Part shown: one piece after another, positions 31,237-42,744 of the stretch | How positions within the stretch are numbered: the first letter of the stretch is position 1 | How the letters are laid out: each line of letters starts with the position of its first letter | Assembly (NCBI GenBank): GCA_963995525.1 | Contig: OZ023207.1 | Span: 36,807,792-36,871,791, forward strand | Length of the DNA stretch: 64,000 bases | Direction of reading: 5' to 3' | Source of the DNA: Escarpia spicata | Taxonomy: Eukaryota; Annelida; Polychaeta; Sabellida; Siboglinidae | Notes under the pieces: model-generated | Database searches by the model: none | Told to the model about the DNA's origin: nothing | The model's input: only the letters and a program-made list of their open reading frames with translations | Made by a program: the position numbers and the translations under genes

Positions 31237-31780
31237 GTGTTCTCTGTACAGTACAAATGTACTATGCTACGGGCCGTGATGGTCCTTGCATTTAGAGTAT
31301 ACCTGCGAATAAGAGAAATGGTATCGAGGGCAAAGTGCAGTGTTCAAAGCTGTTTACATTTAGGACATGTTATGCTATCTGGTGACCTTATTACAGTGTC
31401 CCTGGGTCGTTTTAAGCATAGTGCACGACAAGGCCCACAATCTCTGCAGGTAAGGGCTGAATGCTTACAAGGTTCTGTCATCCACTAAGCAGCGGTGGTA
31501 AGGGAATTCATTCATGCCAGGGGCCCAGTACAGGGTATCCTATTTGTGTACACGGATGGTTCGCCTATGCTGCGGTGTGAATTTGACGTGTTCGTTAAAC
31601 GACTCCTCAGCTTTTGTGGCTACCAAACTAGTTCATTTAAAGGTCACAGTCTTCGCATTGGTGCAGCTACAGCAGCAGCTTTGTGAGTGAAATCTGACGC
31701 ACAAATCAGGGAAGCAGGCAGGTGCACATCGGATGTTTTTAGGAAGTATATCCGACTTGCATAAGTATCTTGGGTCAAAG
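31237..31780 (+). pseudogene. Tyrosine recombinase catalytic domain (broken)
   Basis: Two frames give GRFKHSARQGPQSLQV, then VREFIHARGPVQGILFVYTD, SFKGHSLRIGAATAAA (the HxxR motif as HSLR), a stop, SDAQIREAGR and FRKYIRLA with the candidate nucleophile Tyr. The pattern matches recombinases of Ngaro/DIRS elements. Two in-frame stops inactivate it. Confidence 0.75.
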
Positions 31781-31834
31781 GTTTTATGTGTTTCATACGG
31801 TGGGGTGGTCACAGGTTCCTCTTGGTGACCTTGT

Positions 31835-32181
31835 GGCGGAATGGCCCCACCTTTTTGTAAAAAGCATGTGTCTATTGGTGGTGGAATATTTGTATTGTTT
31901 GCTTAGATTTATATTCATAGTGGTTTTATAACTCTATAGCGACAAATAATGTATGTCTGTATATTGTCGTCATGTTGTAGGAATGTGTGCCTGAGAAACT
32001 TTGATGGGGCTGTACAAGGGTTCAGTTTCCCATCTGGTTTGCATGTTAGACATCACATTCCTACTATCTTTATGCCCAAAAGTGGCTGCATTAGAAGCAA
32101 TCCACTTTCCAATAAAAAACGTCATCCTTTGGCCAATTTCAATTCTCAAACTACAATGGGCTTGTGTTGGTTACTGCATAA
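31835..32181 (+). repeat. Split direct repeat B1
   Basis: About 347 bp from GGCGGAATGGCCCCACC to GGTTACTGCATAA, matching 32648-32992 almost exactly. It joins A2 directly. Confidence 0.92.
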
Positions 32182-32433
32182 ATGAAGGTATGAACGCAGA
32201 GCATACTGTATTTTATGCAATGACCAGAACAGGCCTAGTGCGGGTAGTGAGGTAACTGGTGAGGCGATAATTACTTCCAGCTGTTTGGCTTAATAAAACC
32301 GCCCAGCGCCTTCAGCCAATCATGACATGCCAGGATTAGGCCCCAGCGTACGATTTAGATTAGCGGTTAAGCCGCCACTTGCGCGTTAGGTATCTGTGTC
32401 TCATGTCGTGTATATCCTGATATTTCTAAATCC
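32182..32433 (+). repeat. Split direct repeat A2
   Basis: 252-bp copy of A1 lying immediately after B1. Confidence 0.93.
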
Positions 32434-32647
32434 GCCCTCCTCCCCACCTTTTTGCCTAGGCACGTAGTTAAACAACTATTGTACACCGTTGGTAGAAAAA
32501 GAAGTTGGAAAATGTCGCAACGCTTTCCCAAATTTCGGAGTGAACACAGGGCATATCAAAAATTCTTGAATGTGTTGGGTTTTGGTGCGTCGACAGGCTT
32601 TTTGTTTTACAAACGGTATATATTTGTCCTTATGTTTATACAGGATA

Positions 32648-32992
32648 GGCGGAATGGCCCCACCTTTTTGTAATTGCATGTGTCTATTGGTGGTGGAATA
32701 TTTGTATTGTTTGCTTAGGTTTATATTCATAGTGGTTTTATACCTCTATAGCGACAAATAATGTATGTCTGTATATTGTCGTCATGTTGTAGGAATGTGT
32801 GCCTGAGAAACTTTGATGGGGCTGTACAAGGGTTCAGTTTCCCATCTGGTTTGCATGTTAGACATCACATTCCTACTATCTTTATGCCCAAAAGTGGCTG
32901 CATTAGAAGCAATCCACTTTCCAATAAAAAACGTCATCCTTTGGCCAATTTCAATTCTCAAACTACAATGGGCTTGTGTTGGTTACTGCATA
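32648..32992 (+). repeat. Split direct repeat B2 (right end of element)
   Basis: Copy of B1. Beyond 32992 the sequence matches duplication copy C rather than the element. Confidence 0.9.
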
Positions 32993-33760
32993 AAAAACGT
33001 TTCTTTCAGACCTGTGGAATTTTAGAAATTAACTGTGAATTAATTTTAATAATTAATGCACGGAATTTATTCGTACACACATATCCACCAATGTTTATTG
33101 TTTGGTACTAATTCATACAGCTACTAAACATATAGGACAGATGTCGTGTACAAAGAGAACGATATGTGATATTGGATAATTTGAATTGTATTCAATATGG
33201 AAGTCAGTGGATCTCTTCATGAAAGGGCAGTGATGTTAAGAAACAAGGGGCTTTTAGCAACACGCGTGCTAAACAGTTATGTACACGTTGAAATTTAGCT
33301 AAGTTTTTTTTAGCAATATTGTTTAAGAGTGAGTTGCAGTAAAATAAGAACCACATCATTTGTACTAACTAGAGAAAAAAAATGTATTGCAATTTTCAGT
33401 GAATATAAATAATTAATATTATTTCAAGAAAGTGGGATATATATTTATTTGAAGCATGTGTCTTATTTCCTATAAACATAACTTATATATATATATATCT
33501 CAATGGAAATTTGAAGTTTTGACACAAATAGTTTTCAGCTCGCTTCTTGAAGGACAAATGGACTTTGTATAAAAGTAGGCGTCCCATGATAGCTTATAAC
33601 GGGGCGGTTGCCGTAAACACAATTAAAATGCCGTGCTGTATATTTTATAATATTTATATCAGAAAAAACTGCACTTTGTATGAAGTGCACTTTTTTCATA
33701 GAGAAATAGACCATCACAATAATCATATTTTGTAATCCCACAAGCATTTTGTATTAAAGA
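32993..33760 (-). repeat. Segmental duplication copy A, distal part
   Basis: The reverse complement of about 44150-45020 aligns here (for example CAGACCTGTGGAATT at 33008, the GTACGAATAA...ACATTGGTGGATATG block, and CTTCTTGAAGGACAAATGGA at 33544). This continues copy A beyond the inserted element. No gene. Confidence 0.82.
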
Positions 33761-35039
33761 TATTTCTTTTTGATTTATTTATTGAAGACATATAACTTTT
33801 TTCCCGCTCCTCGTCTATTTCTCTTTGCGTGTGTTGACAATAGTCAGGAAGATGGGACATGTCACAGGTACTTCTATTATTCAAATTCACAAACTGCTGT
33901 ATCCTTCACAAAACAACTACTGTCAACATGATCACCGACGTGGCAGATGCGAGCCCAACTTTCAATCCAAGTTAGTTGCGAAATATCGAAGGCGATGAGA
34001 TGGTCATCAAATTAAGTCGATTGACCTGTTTATAATGTACTCTTTTCTTATATTTGGCATTCGACTGAAAACAAACAACTCTTCGCCTAGGAACTTCCAT
34101 AGCTGTCATCCAATATACTATGATTGGCTGCCATTAATCGAAGGCAACAATGCGACAACCTTTGAATATCATGGCCTACTTCAACCAACCGCCAACTTGT
34201 TTGACACATATTACGTCACGCTCACGGAGACAGCCAATGGCAACATTTCTTACGTCTTCTGTGGAGAAGCGTTGTTATTTGTGTAATTTTATGAATACTA
34301 TTTTTTTAATTAATTTTTTTGATTACACGATCGCCTTACTTTGTGTATATATTCTATTTACTATAACGTGTTTTTTCAACCTGTCACTTATAAGCAAATA
34401 TACTTATTCGTTGGTGCTTTCTATTCCATTTTCAGGGTAAACTGCAACACAACTTAGTCAAGAACTATGGACAAGAACAGGTACTGTGTAACAACGACGC
34501 ATTGCTGCTGTCCATGGCATCACCTTAATTCAACTCGAAGGAACACCCAAGCATATCACGCATTAAGAAGATGTGACACGTAGCTGAGTAGATTTGGAAA
34601 AGTAAACCATAAAAACAGTCTAGAAGCATGCACATAGTTCCATTGGATAATCATAGCCGTGAATCTCTTTCTGAAGCCAAATAGAACAACTAGAGGTATG
34701 AAAAATAAGGGGTAGTTTTACTGTTTGGGCTTTGAAAGCAATATATTACTTTGCTTGTCAGACAAATTAGTGTTATTTTATTTGGAAATTATGAGGGATT
34801 ATTTTGAGATAAAAACAATTTCATGTGCCATGAGTGTAAACAAAACTGTTAATGCCTGGTGGCACTGTAGGTGCTCTACATTCAAATATATATATACATA
34901 TATGTGACGTACTATTTATAATACCGTGATACAAAAATTATATATGTAGCCCTGTAATTAGTATATATACACCCGATTGTGTTTGAGGAATGCGGTAATA
35001 AAAAGTAAGGGGGTATTGTTAGTATTTCCAGAAGAAGCA
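33761..35039. other. Non-coding spacer between copies A and B
   Basis: A modest frame at 34035-34286 and AT repeats near 34890 were seen, but no family is recognised. Confidence 0.45.
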
Positions 35040-37073
35040 TACGGTAAATTTAATACTGTTGAATATCGCTTTGCTTATTAGACGCGGTACGAAATTTGAA
35101 CGACAATGTTCACACAACCGAATCCCTGTGATTTTTTTCCTAGTATGACGAAATACAAATATTATAACTGTGTACTGTAATGTTTGCAAACTGCTCATAT
35201 GTTGTTGATACATGATAGCGAGAGATCAATTGTACCACTGACATGTATACACAAAGTTTTAGCAAATTTTATCTGAGAAACCGCGAATGTTTAGTGATGC
35301 CTGATTTTTTAAGAACACGTTCAAGTCGTATCGTTAACATAGAGTTGATAGTTGTGATGATATATCAAGACAATTTCTACGGATGATGTTAGATACATTT
35401 CAATATAATGGGTGGTTCTATGTATATCGTTTATTACTGGCGCATGATGATGACACGCCATTTCCATTTAAACAGGAATAAAAGGCACATATATGCCCCA
35501 AACAGGGTAATTATCTATGATCACATCTCAATAAACTTAAACAGAGCGGCGTCATTGGATTCAGTATTTAGTACCCATTGAAATGGTAGATTTAGCTTGT
35601 GAAATTAAAGTTCTGGGTCGCTTATTATTACTGACACTAGCATTAATGAATAACAGGCGTCGATTGTTGTCAAGTGTTATTACAAATATTGGCATTGTAT
35701 AAGCTCTATCAAACATAATTTGAAGTCATACTATTTCACATTTTGAGAGACGTTTGTATATAATATTTGTTTCACAAAGTGCTATATGAATTTGGTCCTA
35801 ATTGGAAACTATCACATGGTTCATAACCGATATAAAATATTCGTATTTATTCACATATAGAGATGTTTGTGACACCATAGCAACACAATGCTTGTGTCGA
35901 ATTATGGAATATGATTACTGTGATGGTCTATTTCACTAATATAATAAAGTGCAATTCACATAAAGTGTACGTGGTCAAACACAAGCGTAGGAGAACATTT
36001 GTTGTTAGTCGTTCTAATTTAAATTTATATACCTGTAAGTTGTGTTTGAAGGAAATACGAAACGTTCCATTCGTACTGAGCATAATACTTATATAATGTT
36101 ACAATGCGTGGTAGCAACATGCTTAATAGAAAACCGTTTATATAACACGATAACCAATTTTGCAAATATAGCCACCACATCTACATGACTGCGGCATCTC
36201 TTACAGCGTACGTGTTTGGTTTGTACTGATGCCGGTTTTTATTTGAAAATAACCATGGCTTTACAGCTGAATACATATTCATTTCTTTGCATTCCATTTT
36301 GAGTAATATCATGCTTAGGTGTTATGTGTCAGAATTAACTACACATTTAAATGATGCGCAGTCATCGTAATTACACAATTACTTAAAATAGTATAATATT
36401 TCGCACAATAATGCAAACATTGACTACATTTGTTTCTCTAAGAATATTTATTTCATTTTTTCAGGTATTTCCGTTTCGCTTCTGATAAGGTACGTGGACT
36501 AAAAACACCCATGACAGTCTTCATTGTCTTCGTAGCCACGGTGACTGTGGTTAGACTGGCGACAGAATTCTCACAACATGGATACACTACAATAATGACA
36601 CCGCATAATCAAAATGCTTACAATAAGACAACCATTACCAAATATGCTTATGGAACTTACGGCAAGAGAAGATCTCTGCGGATAAATATAACCGAGACTG
36701 TTAAAGCATTAGACGCACTTTTATCCCGAAATTACATCGCTGCGTTAGAAGCGATTCGACATGACATAGCTAAAACGAATATAACACAGAATTCAACGAA
36801 GTCACGACGAGTTATTGTGTTACGTGAAAACCAGCCGAAATATTTTGAAATATTACGGGATAACTATTCAGATGTTCGCACATTGTTTTTCTGTGAAAAT
36901 AAGGACACCATTGCTCAATATATGGCGAAGGAACATTACGTTGGTGCGATATCAGATTGCGAGCTGCTCTATCAACTGTTTCCCGAATACAAAGCAAAAT
37001 GCACCAGTCGACCCGAATTGACGGAAACACCATATTCATTACCAATGGCGTTACGTAGACTATCATACCCATC
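35040..37073 (+). repeat. Segmental duplication copy B (truncated at both ends)
   Basis: Starts abruptly at ACGGTAAATTTAATACTG and ends inside the GT61 gene after TCATACCCATC, where copies A and C continue differently. It lies inverted to copy A and direct to copy C. Confidence 0.88.
36511..37073 (+). pseudogene. GT61 glycosyltransferase, copy B, truncated
   Basis: The first about 188 residues match copy A closely (signal anchor TVFIVFVATVTVVRLAT, the stem region and the SDCELLYQLFPEYKAKC block), then homology stops at 37073 and the frame runs into unrelated sequence to a stop at 37123-37125. The catalytic PHGAG region is absent, so it cannot be a working transferase. A secreted or anchored stub could still be made. 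Confidence 0.85.
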
Positions 37074-37079
37074 GAGTGA

Positions 37080-37600
37080 CGTCGGATGTCGCCTCTCTCA
37101 TGAAGGTGCACAGTTTTTGTTTTAAGGGAAGTCACGTGATGTACGTTCGGTCTGATTATAAATGAGATGACACCGAAAACTAGTGTATATACCATACTTC
37201 CGACGATTCTGGTCTTTCCTTTTTCGAATCTCGACAAGGTCGTATCGTGTCTGATCGCTCGCACTATTTAAAAATATGGAATTGTTACGTTGTAAAGTCG
37301 GCTGCTTCATATACATATGTTTTCCGTTAAAAGAAGCGATACTTCATACGAGTCCTATGGTCGCCTCGTAGACGTGAATCCGAACAGATGATCGTCTCTT
37401 GACATGAAGGTATGTGATGTTTGGCACCTCAAACTTAAAATGTCGTCGTATGCCTTTACGATACATCGAGTTGACGTTTATCATGGAGAAAATGCCTTAT
37501 CCTTTAACATGGAGAAAATGGCCTATCGTTTAACATGGAGACTATGAAAACTAAAAACAAACAAACACACTAATCCATAGCATAAACACGATTTTATTTG
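37080..37600. other. Short non-coding junction
   Basis: Separates truncated copy B from the second Polinton relic. Contains two copies of GTTTAACATGGAGA near 37500-37540. No gene. Confidence 0.4.
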
Positions 37601-37686
37601 AATATTCCACATATGATCTCTCTTGCACACTGTTCCTGTGGATTGTATGTCCCACGCGAACCTGTTTTTGTCGCAAATCGGTAATA

Positions 37687-38756
37687 CTAATATGGTTCCC
37701 AACGTGTGATTTGCAAAGGTATCACCGAATGACCTGCGCGCCGCGATGATGCAGGTCGTCTCCGATTCCGATGACGATCGCTGTCAAATGGAATGCTGGT
37801 TTCCTTTGACATATCGTCGTCCACTGACGCTGTCTGCATGTAAAGCCAACGATCTGAGTTCCCAACTAAATCCATTGGCGTGTTGACGTCCTTGAGACCA
37901 CGAGCGAAGGTTTCCCATCCCACCGGTTCAAACGACTTCCGTTTTCTCAACACGTCGTTCACGAGATCTACAATGTTACTTCCGGGTACCACCTTTTTTC
38001 TGTACATCATCTCGCCGCGATCGTTCCACCTTACGGCACTTTTCATTTTATCGAGTAGTCTTCGAGCTTTCTGCTTCATAGATTTTGGAACGCTGTCGAT
38101 GATTTCGTTTTCGATGCTCTCCTTTTTGACGACTTCATTTTCGTTAACAGGTTGTACTTTGTTTTCCCCTTCACTGGGAATATTTTCGATGACCACACTC
38201 GGGTTCTTGGATACGTTTGTCGGAAAGATCGTTGTACCGACTCAATACCTGGTTATACAACACAACTTTTCCCTCCCGTGTATATCGTTTCGTTCTAATA
38301 TGCCTTGCTTTTCATTGTCGAGTCGTTGCAAGACACTTTGATAGGATTAGCAGTCGAAGGATGTTGCGGTTGAATGTTTTCTAAAATACGGGAATCGACC
38401 AGGACCATCTTCTTTGTATACTCCATGGTCACCTGAGATGAATACGGGAATGTCAAGTTTGTCGCTGAGGCCAGAGGCACATGTGTCGTAGTAGGCGCCT
38501 GAGATGGAGACACGAATGTCGAGTTTGTTGCTGGGATCAAAGACACATATGTCGAAGTGGGCGCCGGGAGAAGTGAATTGAACAACGTAGTGTCTGTCGA
38601 CGTAGTGTCTGTTGATGACCTATAGCGACTATGGGCAATGTGTCGTTTCCAGCTATCTTTCCTTGTGAAATGTCTCTTACAATCGGGGCACTGGAAGGCG
38701 GCCCGTAATAATGGTGTAGGCTTGTTGGCAGCTGGTAGACGAGTCGACAAACTCAT
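37687..38756 (-). pseudogene. C2H2 finger fused to the conserved Polinton protein (frameshifted)
   Basis: From ATG 38756: a C2H2 finger FQCPDCKRHFTRKDSWKRHI, a Ser/Thr-rich repetitive linker, then YTKKMVLVDSRILENI, matching the start of the 241-aa protein at 5547. A further match (RLDNEKQGILERNDIHGREK) lies in another frame at about 38.2-38.34 kb, and the C-terminal domain (SVPKSMKQKARRLLDKMK, WNDRGEMMYRKKVVPGSNI) is in a third frame ending at 37687. Two frameshifts break it. Unlike the first element, this copy carries an N-terminal finger. Confidence 0.78.
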
Positions 38757-38869
38757 GATGTACGTGTTTATTGTTCAAATGTAAAGAACGGAATGGCTCT
38801 TGGAACTCGTCGGTCTAAGTTTGGTTTGTACAACTCGTTTTATACCTGTATATTGCAGTGGACTCAATC

Positions 38870-39755
38870 GAAGTTCACGCGATAAACGGTCTCTTGCAGT
38901 GGAATTCCGTCGAATCGGTGAAATCTCACACGGTAACCCGTCTATTCTGGTGGAATTCCGTCGAATCGGTGGAATCTCACGCGATAACCCGTCTATTCTG
39001 GTTGAATTCCGTCGAATATGTGGAATCTCACGCAGTAACCCGTCTATTCTGGTTGAATTCCGTCGAATTGGTGGAATCTCACGCGGTAACCCGTCTATTC
39101 TGGTGGAATTCCGTCGAATTGGTGGAATCTGACGCGTAACCCCTCTATTCTGATGGAATTCCATCGAATAGGCGGAATCTCACACAGTAACCTGTCTATT
39201 CTGGTGGAATTCCGTCGAATTGGTGGAATCTCACGCGGTAACTCGTCTATTCTGGTGGAATTCCGTCGAACTCGTGGAATCTCACGCGGTAATCCGTCTA
39301 TTATGGTGGAATTCCATCGAATTGGTAGAATCTCACGCGGTAACCCGTTTATTCTGGTGGAATTCCGTCTAATTGGTGGAATCTCACGCGGTAACCCGTC
39401 TATTATGGTGGAATTCTGTCGAATTGATGAATCTCACGCGGTAACCCGTCTATTCTGGTGGAATTCCATTGAATTGGTAGAATCTCACGCGGTAACCCGT
39501 TTATTCTGGTGGAATTCCGTCTAATTGGTGGAATCTCACGCGGTAATCCGTCTATTCTGGTGGAATTCCATCGAATTGGTAGAATCTCACACGGTAACCC
39601 GTTTATTCTGGTGGAATTCCGTCTAATTGGTGGAATCTCACGCGGTAACCCGTCTATTATGGTGGAATTCTGTCGAATTGATGAATCTCAAGCGGTAACC
39701 CGTCTATTCTGGTGGAATTCCATTGAATTGGTGGAATTTGACGCAGTAACCGGTA
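38870..39755. repeat. 51-bp satellite with GAATTCCGTCGAA core
   Basis: About 17 tandem copies of a 51-bp unit (GGTGGAATTCCGTCGAATTG, then GTGGAATCTCACGCGGTAAC and CCGTCTATTCT). Because 51 is a multiple of three, all frames stay open and mimic a 17-residue protein repeat on both strands. Sits where the ATPase/pX-like genes would be expected. Confidence 0.95.
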
Positions 39756-39759
39756 AGTT

Positions 39760-40110
39760 TGGTGTTTCGTTTGTCCAACAAGTTTGTTTCTTGTCACTCG
39801 TTGATCTAAGTGTTTGGTTTTTCATGTGTCCGATAAGTTTGGTTCTTGTCACTCGTTGATCTAAGTGTTTGGTGTTTCGTTTGTCCGACAAGTTTGTTTC
39901 TTGTCACTCGTTGATCTAAGTGTTTGGTGTTTCGTTTGTCAGACAAGTTTGTTTGAATGAATGGTTCTTGTCACTCGTTGATCTAAGTGTTTGGTGTTTC
40001 GTTTGTCCGACAAGTTTGTTTCTTTTCACTCGTTGATCTAAGTGTTTAGTGTTTCGTTTGTCAGACAAGTTTGTTTGAATGATTGGTTCGTGCAACTCGC
40101 TAGTCAAAGT
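39760..40110. repeat. About 55-bp satellite (TCACTCGTTGATCTAAGTGT)
   Basis: About six copies of a 55-bp unit with GTTTGGTGTTTCGTTTGTCC and GACAAGTTTGTTTC. Some copies carry an extra GAATGAATGG insert. Confidence 0.93.
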
Positions 40111-40218
40111 TTGAACAACACAAACGTATTTACTTGTCACGCTCCATAACTACAAGAACCAGAGACTGAATATTGTTTGGTCACTGCTATGAACTGTCGA
40201 CATTACACAACGCAGTGT

Positions 40219-40857
40219 CTACAAGTAATTGTCGCGGACACTGCATAATAGTTTTGCGAGAGTGTTTCGACCATTTTTGTAGCCAAGACCAAGTCCCCAA
40301 AAGCCCTCTTTCGATGGTACACGCTCCACCAGTTCAGCATTTCCGGTTGCCAACAATACGGCTCGCAAATCCTTTGACGCCTTGAACTTTGCGAGGAGCA
40401 AATGTCGCATCAAGTGAACACGGACATCGTTCCAACCAGATCTCGTCTCTCCAATCTGTTTGCTTTTTCGTTTTGCCAAGTGTGCATGCTTCGCAGCTTA
40501 GATGCGCTCTGCGCATTCGACGTCGCCATGATAAAATACCATCCTGTATTGATAGGCATGCTCGACCGAATTAAAGACCCGACCGAATGATTCGACCCTA
40601 CATGGGTAAAGGTTTGACAAAGGAGAGTCGGCCCCTGAAAATTCAACTCGTTTCGGTTTCACAGCGACCTCCGGTTCGGGTCGAGGCTCCGGTTCCGGTG
40701 CATACAGGCTTGACGGTACGACTGGTTGGTTGACAGACGATGAATTTGGACGTCTGGCAGATATTTCGAACGGTCGGCTAGTTGGTTCGTCTACGTCGCT
40801 GTCGCTGAAGGCCGCAGGAGTGTGGTAGTTCGGTGTTTTCAACATGATGTTAGCCAT
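40219..40857 (-). pseudogene. NADAR-domain protein of the second relic (one nonsense codon)
   Basis: The frame from ATG 40857 runs without indels to the stop at 40219, interrupted by a single TAA at 40498-40500. It has a Pro/Glu/Arg-rich N-terminal extension of about 75 residues absent from the copy at 4044. The domain shows LSNLYPCRVESFG, NSVEHAYQYR with the Glu-His pair, W at the centre, LLATGNAELVERV and EGFWGLG. A TATA box at about 40905-40912 lies about 50 nt upstream. Apart from the single stop, all NADAR landmarks remain. Confidence 0.85.
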
Positions 40858-40902
40858 GGTGTCGTCACGATACGAATGACGGTTCGACTGGCAGAGCTCC
40901 GC

Positions 40903-40913
40903 GCTTATATAGT
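40903..40913 (-). promoter_or_regulatory. TATA box of the relic NADAR gene
   Basis: Minus-strand ACTATATAAGCG about 50 nt upstream of the ATG at 40857. Confidence 0.5.
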
Positions 40914-41039
40914 TATTGAATCACCAGATCACTACCCGTTTGACCAATTCACCTCACACAGTAGCGTCTGTTTTGTAGTGTTTTGACAAAAGTACCAAAG
41001 AAACTTCTAGAATGACCTTTTACGGGGAATTTTCCACTC

Positions 41040-41690
41040 GTTATAACACGACGGCACTGAGCCTGACGTCACATGATGGGGTTACATTCAAGTGCGCAAG
41101 TTCCAAACATTGGCTAACCAAAGCACTACCTGTTTAATTAACTCACCTCGCGCCAAAAATTATTGCGCGTACCATGGCGTCACTTTTGATGATGTCACAT
41201 AATGGGATTACATTCAAATGCGCAAGTTCAAAACGATGGTAACAAAAGCACTACCTGTTTGTCCAACTCACCTCCCGTACAGAATTACTGCGCGTACAAT
41301 GACGTCACTGAGCTTGACGTCACATAATGAGATTACATTCAAGTGCGCAAGTTCCAAACATTGGCTAACCAAAGCACTACCTGTTTAACCAACTCACCTC
41401 GCGCACAAATTTATTGCGCGTACCATGGCGTCACTTTTGATGATGTCACATAATGGGATTACATTCAAGTGTGCAAGTTCAAAACGATGGTTAACCAAAG
41501 CACTACCTGTTTGTCCAACTCACCTCGCGTACAGAATTACTGCGCGTACCATGACGTCACTTTTGATGATGTCACATAATGGGTTTACATTCAAGTGCAC
41601 AAGTTCAAAACGATGGTTAACCAAAGCACTACCTATTTGTCCAACTCACCTCGCGTACAGAATTACTGCGCGTATCAGTTTAATAACGTC
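41040..41690. repeat. 126-bp satellite with TGACGTCA-like sites
   Basis: Five tandem copies spaced 125-126 bp (ACATTCAAGTGCGCAAG at 41084, 41210, 41335, 41461, 41587). Most units contain TGACGTCA or TGATGTCA palindromes of the cAMP-response type. It lies just upstream of the relic NADAR promoter. Confidence 0.92.
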
Positions 41691-41811
41691 ATACAGGCAG
41701 GGTGCGCGCGCTCACGCCAGCGACAAACAAGCAACTCCAGACACGTCTCGAGTACGGGTTTTTATAAAAGACACGAATTTAACCACTATCTAATAACACT
41801 AGTGTCAGAGT

Positions 41812-42050
41812 CCCACCAGGGATGATGTTTGTCGTTCATGATCTATCCGTCAGTGGGCTCCATTGAACGCAAACGCGCAAGAGACACGCATTTTGGCAGT
41901 ACTCATATATTTAGTTCAACACTTGTCCGCCAGGGATGATGTTTGTAGTTCATGATCTATCCGTAAGGGGGCTCCATTGCACGCAAGCGCGCAACAGACA
42001 CGAATTTTGGCAGTACTAGAACATTTAGTTCACAACTTATCCGCCTGGCG
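41812..42050. repeat. Two-copy direct repeat of about 116 bp
   Basis: CAGGGATGATGTTTGT then GTTCATGATCTATCCGT begins each copy (about 41817 and 41931). GCTCCATTG and TTTTGGCAGTACT follow in both. Confidence 0.85.
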
Positions 42051-42744
42051 GCACCAATTGTAGTTCACTATATATCCGCTAAGGGAAATTTTGTTTATAA
42101 AAAAAACCGCTAGATGACGCTACTGTTCAAAGTAAGAAGCACGAATGTTGGCAGTACTGAACTTTGGGCCACATATTTAGTTAATAAAAATCCGCTAGGC
42201 GCGACCTATCCATCAGGTGGCGCCACATGATCATTGACCTTGACCTACATCCGGTACTTGGCCTTGTCCTTTGACCTTGAACTACATCCGGGTACCTTCA
42301 TCTTCCTCAACGGTAAAACGGATGCGTAACTCGTGATTAACCTACCTTACTACTATCGTTAATTATCACTTCACCAAAGTGGTTTGAAAACCAGATAATA
42401 GCCCATGCTCTGTGGTTCTACTCGTACATAGTCTCCCATTTAGCTTAGTGGTAAACGGAAGGGTGCGTTATACAAAACTCACTGCTTCTAAAACACAACC
42501 GTTACCTGTCCCAAGCCAGGAGGAGAAAGAATGAGGGTTGAGCATAGGGCTGTCACCTTCACCAGTTAAAAAGTAAAAGTACTTGCTACAGAAACGCGGA
42601 CAAGATAGAGAATTCATGCCTGGAAATGGACGGGTCTTCATCTCTTTCATCTGTAGTGAAAGACGAGAGTCCACGGAAGCTACAATGCCGAGCACCCTTA
42701 AGCTTGGGAACAGAGAACACGAGGACTATGTAACAGACAGGAAA

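Larger units (their letters stand above)
25951..32992 (+). mobile_element. Ngaro-like tyrosine-recombinase retroelement (decayed) with split direct repeats
   Basis: Terminal repeats follow the order A1 (25951-26203), interior, B1 (31835-32181), A2 (32182-32433), 214 bp, B2 (32648-32992), the split-direct arrangement of Ngaro/DIRS-type elements. The interior holds an SGNH-hydrolase relic and tyrosine-recombinase pieces, both features of Ngaro elements. No RT/RNase H was found, and two hairpin-rich satellites fill 27.3-29.35 kb. Flanks match the uninterrupted copy C at about 45020-45033, fixing the insertion limits. No target duplication is seen, as expected for recombinase insertion. Confidence 0.8.
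37600..42240 (-). mobile_element. Second Polinton-lineage relic (minus strand)
   Basis: Minus-strand order is NADAR (40857-40219), satellites, zinc finger/conserved protein (38756-37687), collinear with NADAR...241-aa protein in the element at 3671-16348. Between 41.7 and 42.24 kb, motifs such as TCCGCTAAGGG, CCGCTAGATGACGC and CAGGTGGCGCCAC recall that element's subterminal repeats. ATPase and pX-like genes, terminal repeats and a target duplication were not found. The outer limits are estimates. Confidence 0.7.

Noticed and set aside
38775..39891. Long frames with 17-residue repeats (EFRRIGGISRGNPSILV type) on both strands
   Set aside because: A 51-bp satellite keeps all frames open; no start context or family.
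42430..42480. tRNA-like string TAGCTTAGTGGTAAACGG
   Set aside because: Resembles a B-box/D-arm by chance; no anticodon arm or acceptor stem could be paired.
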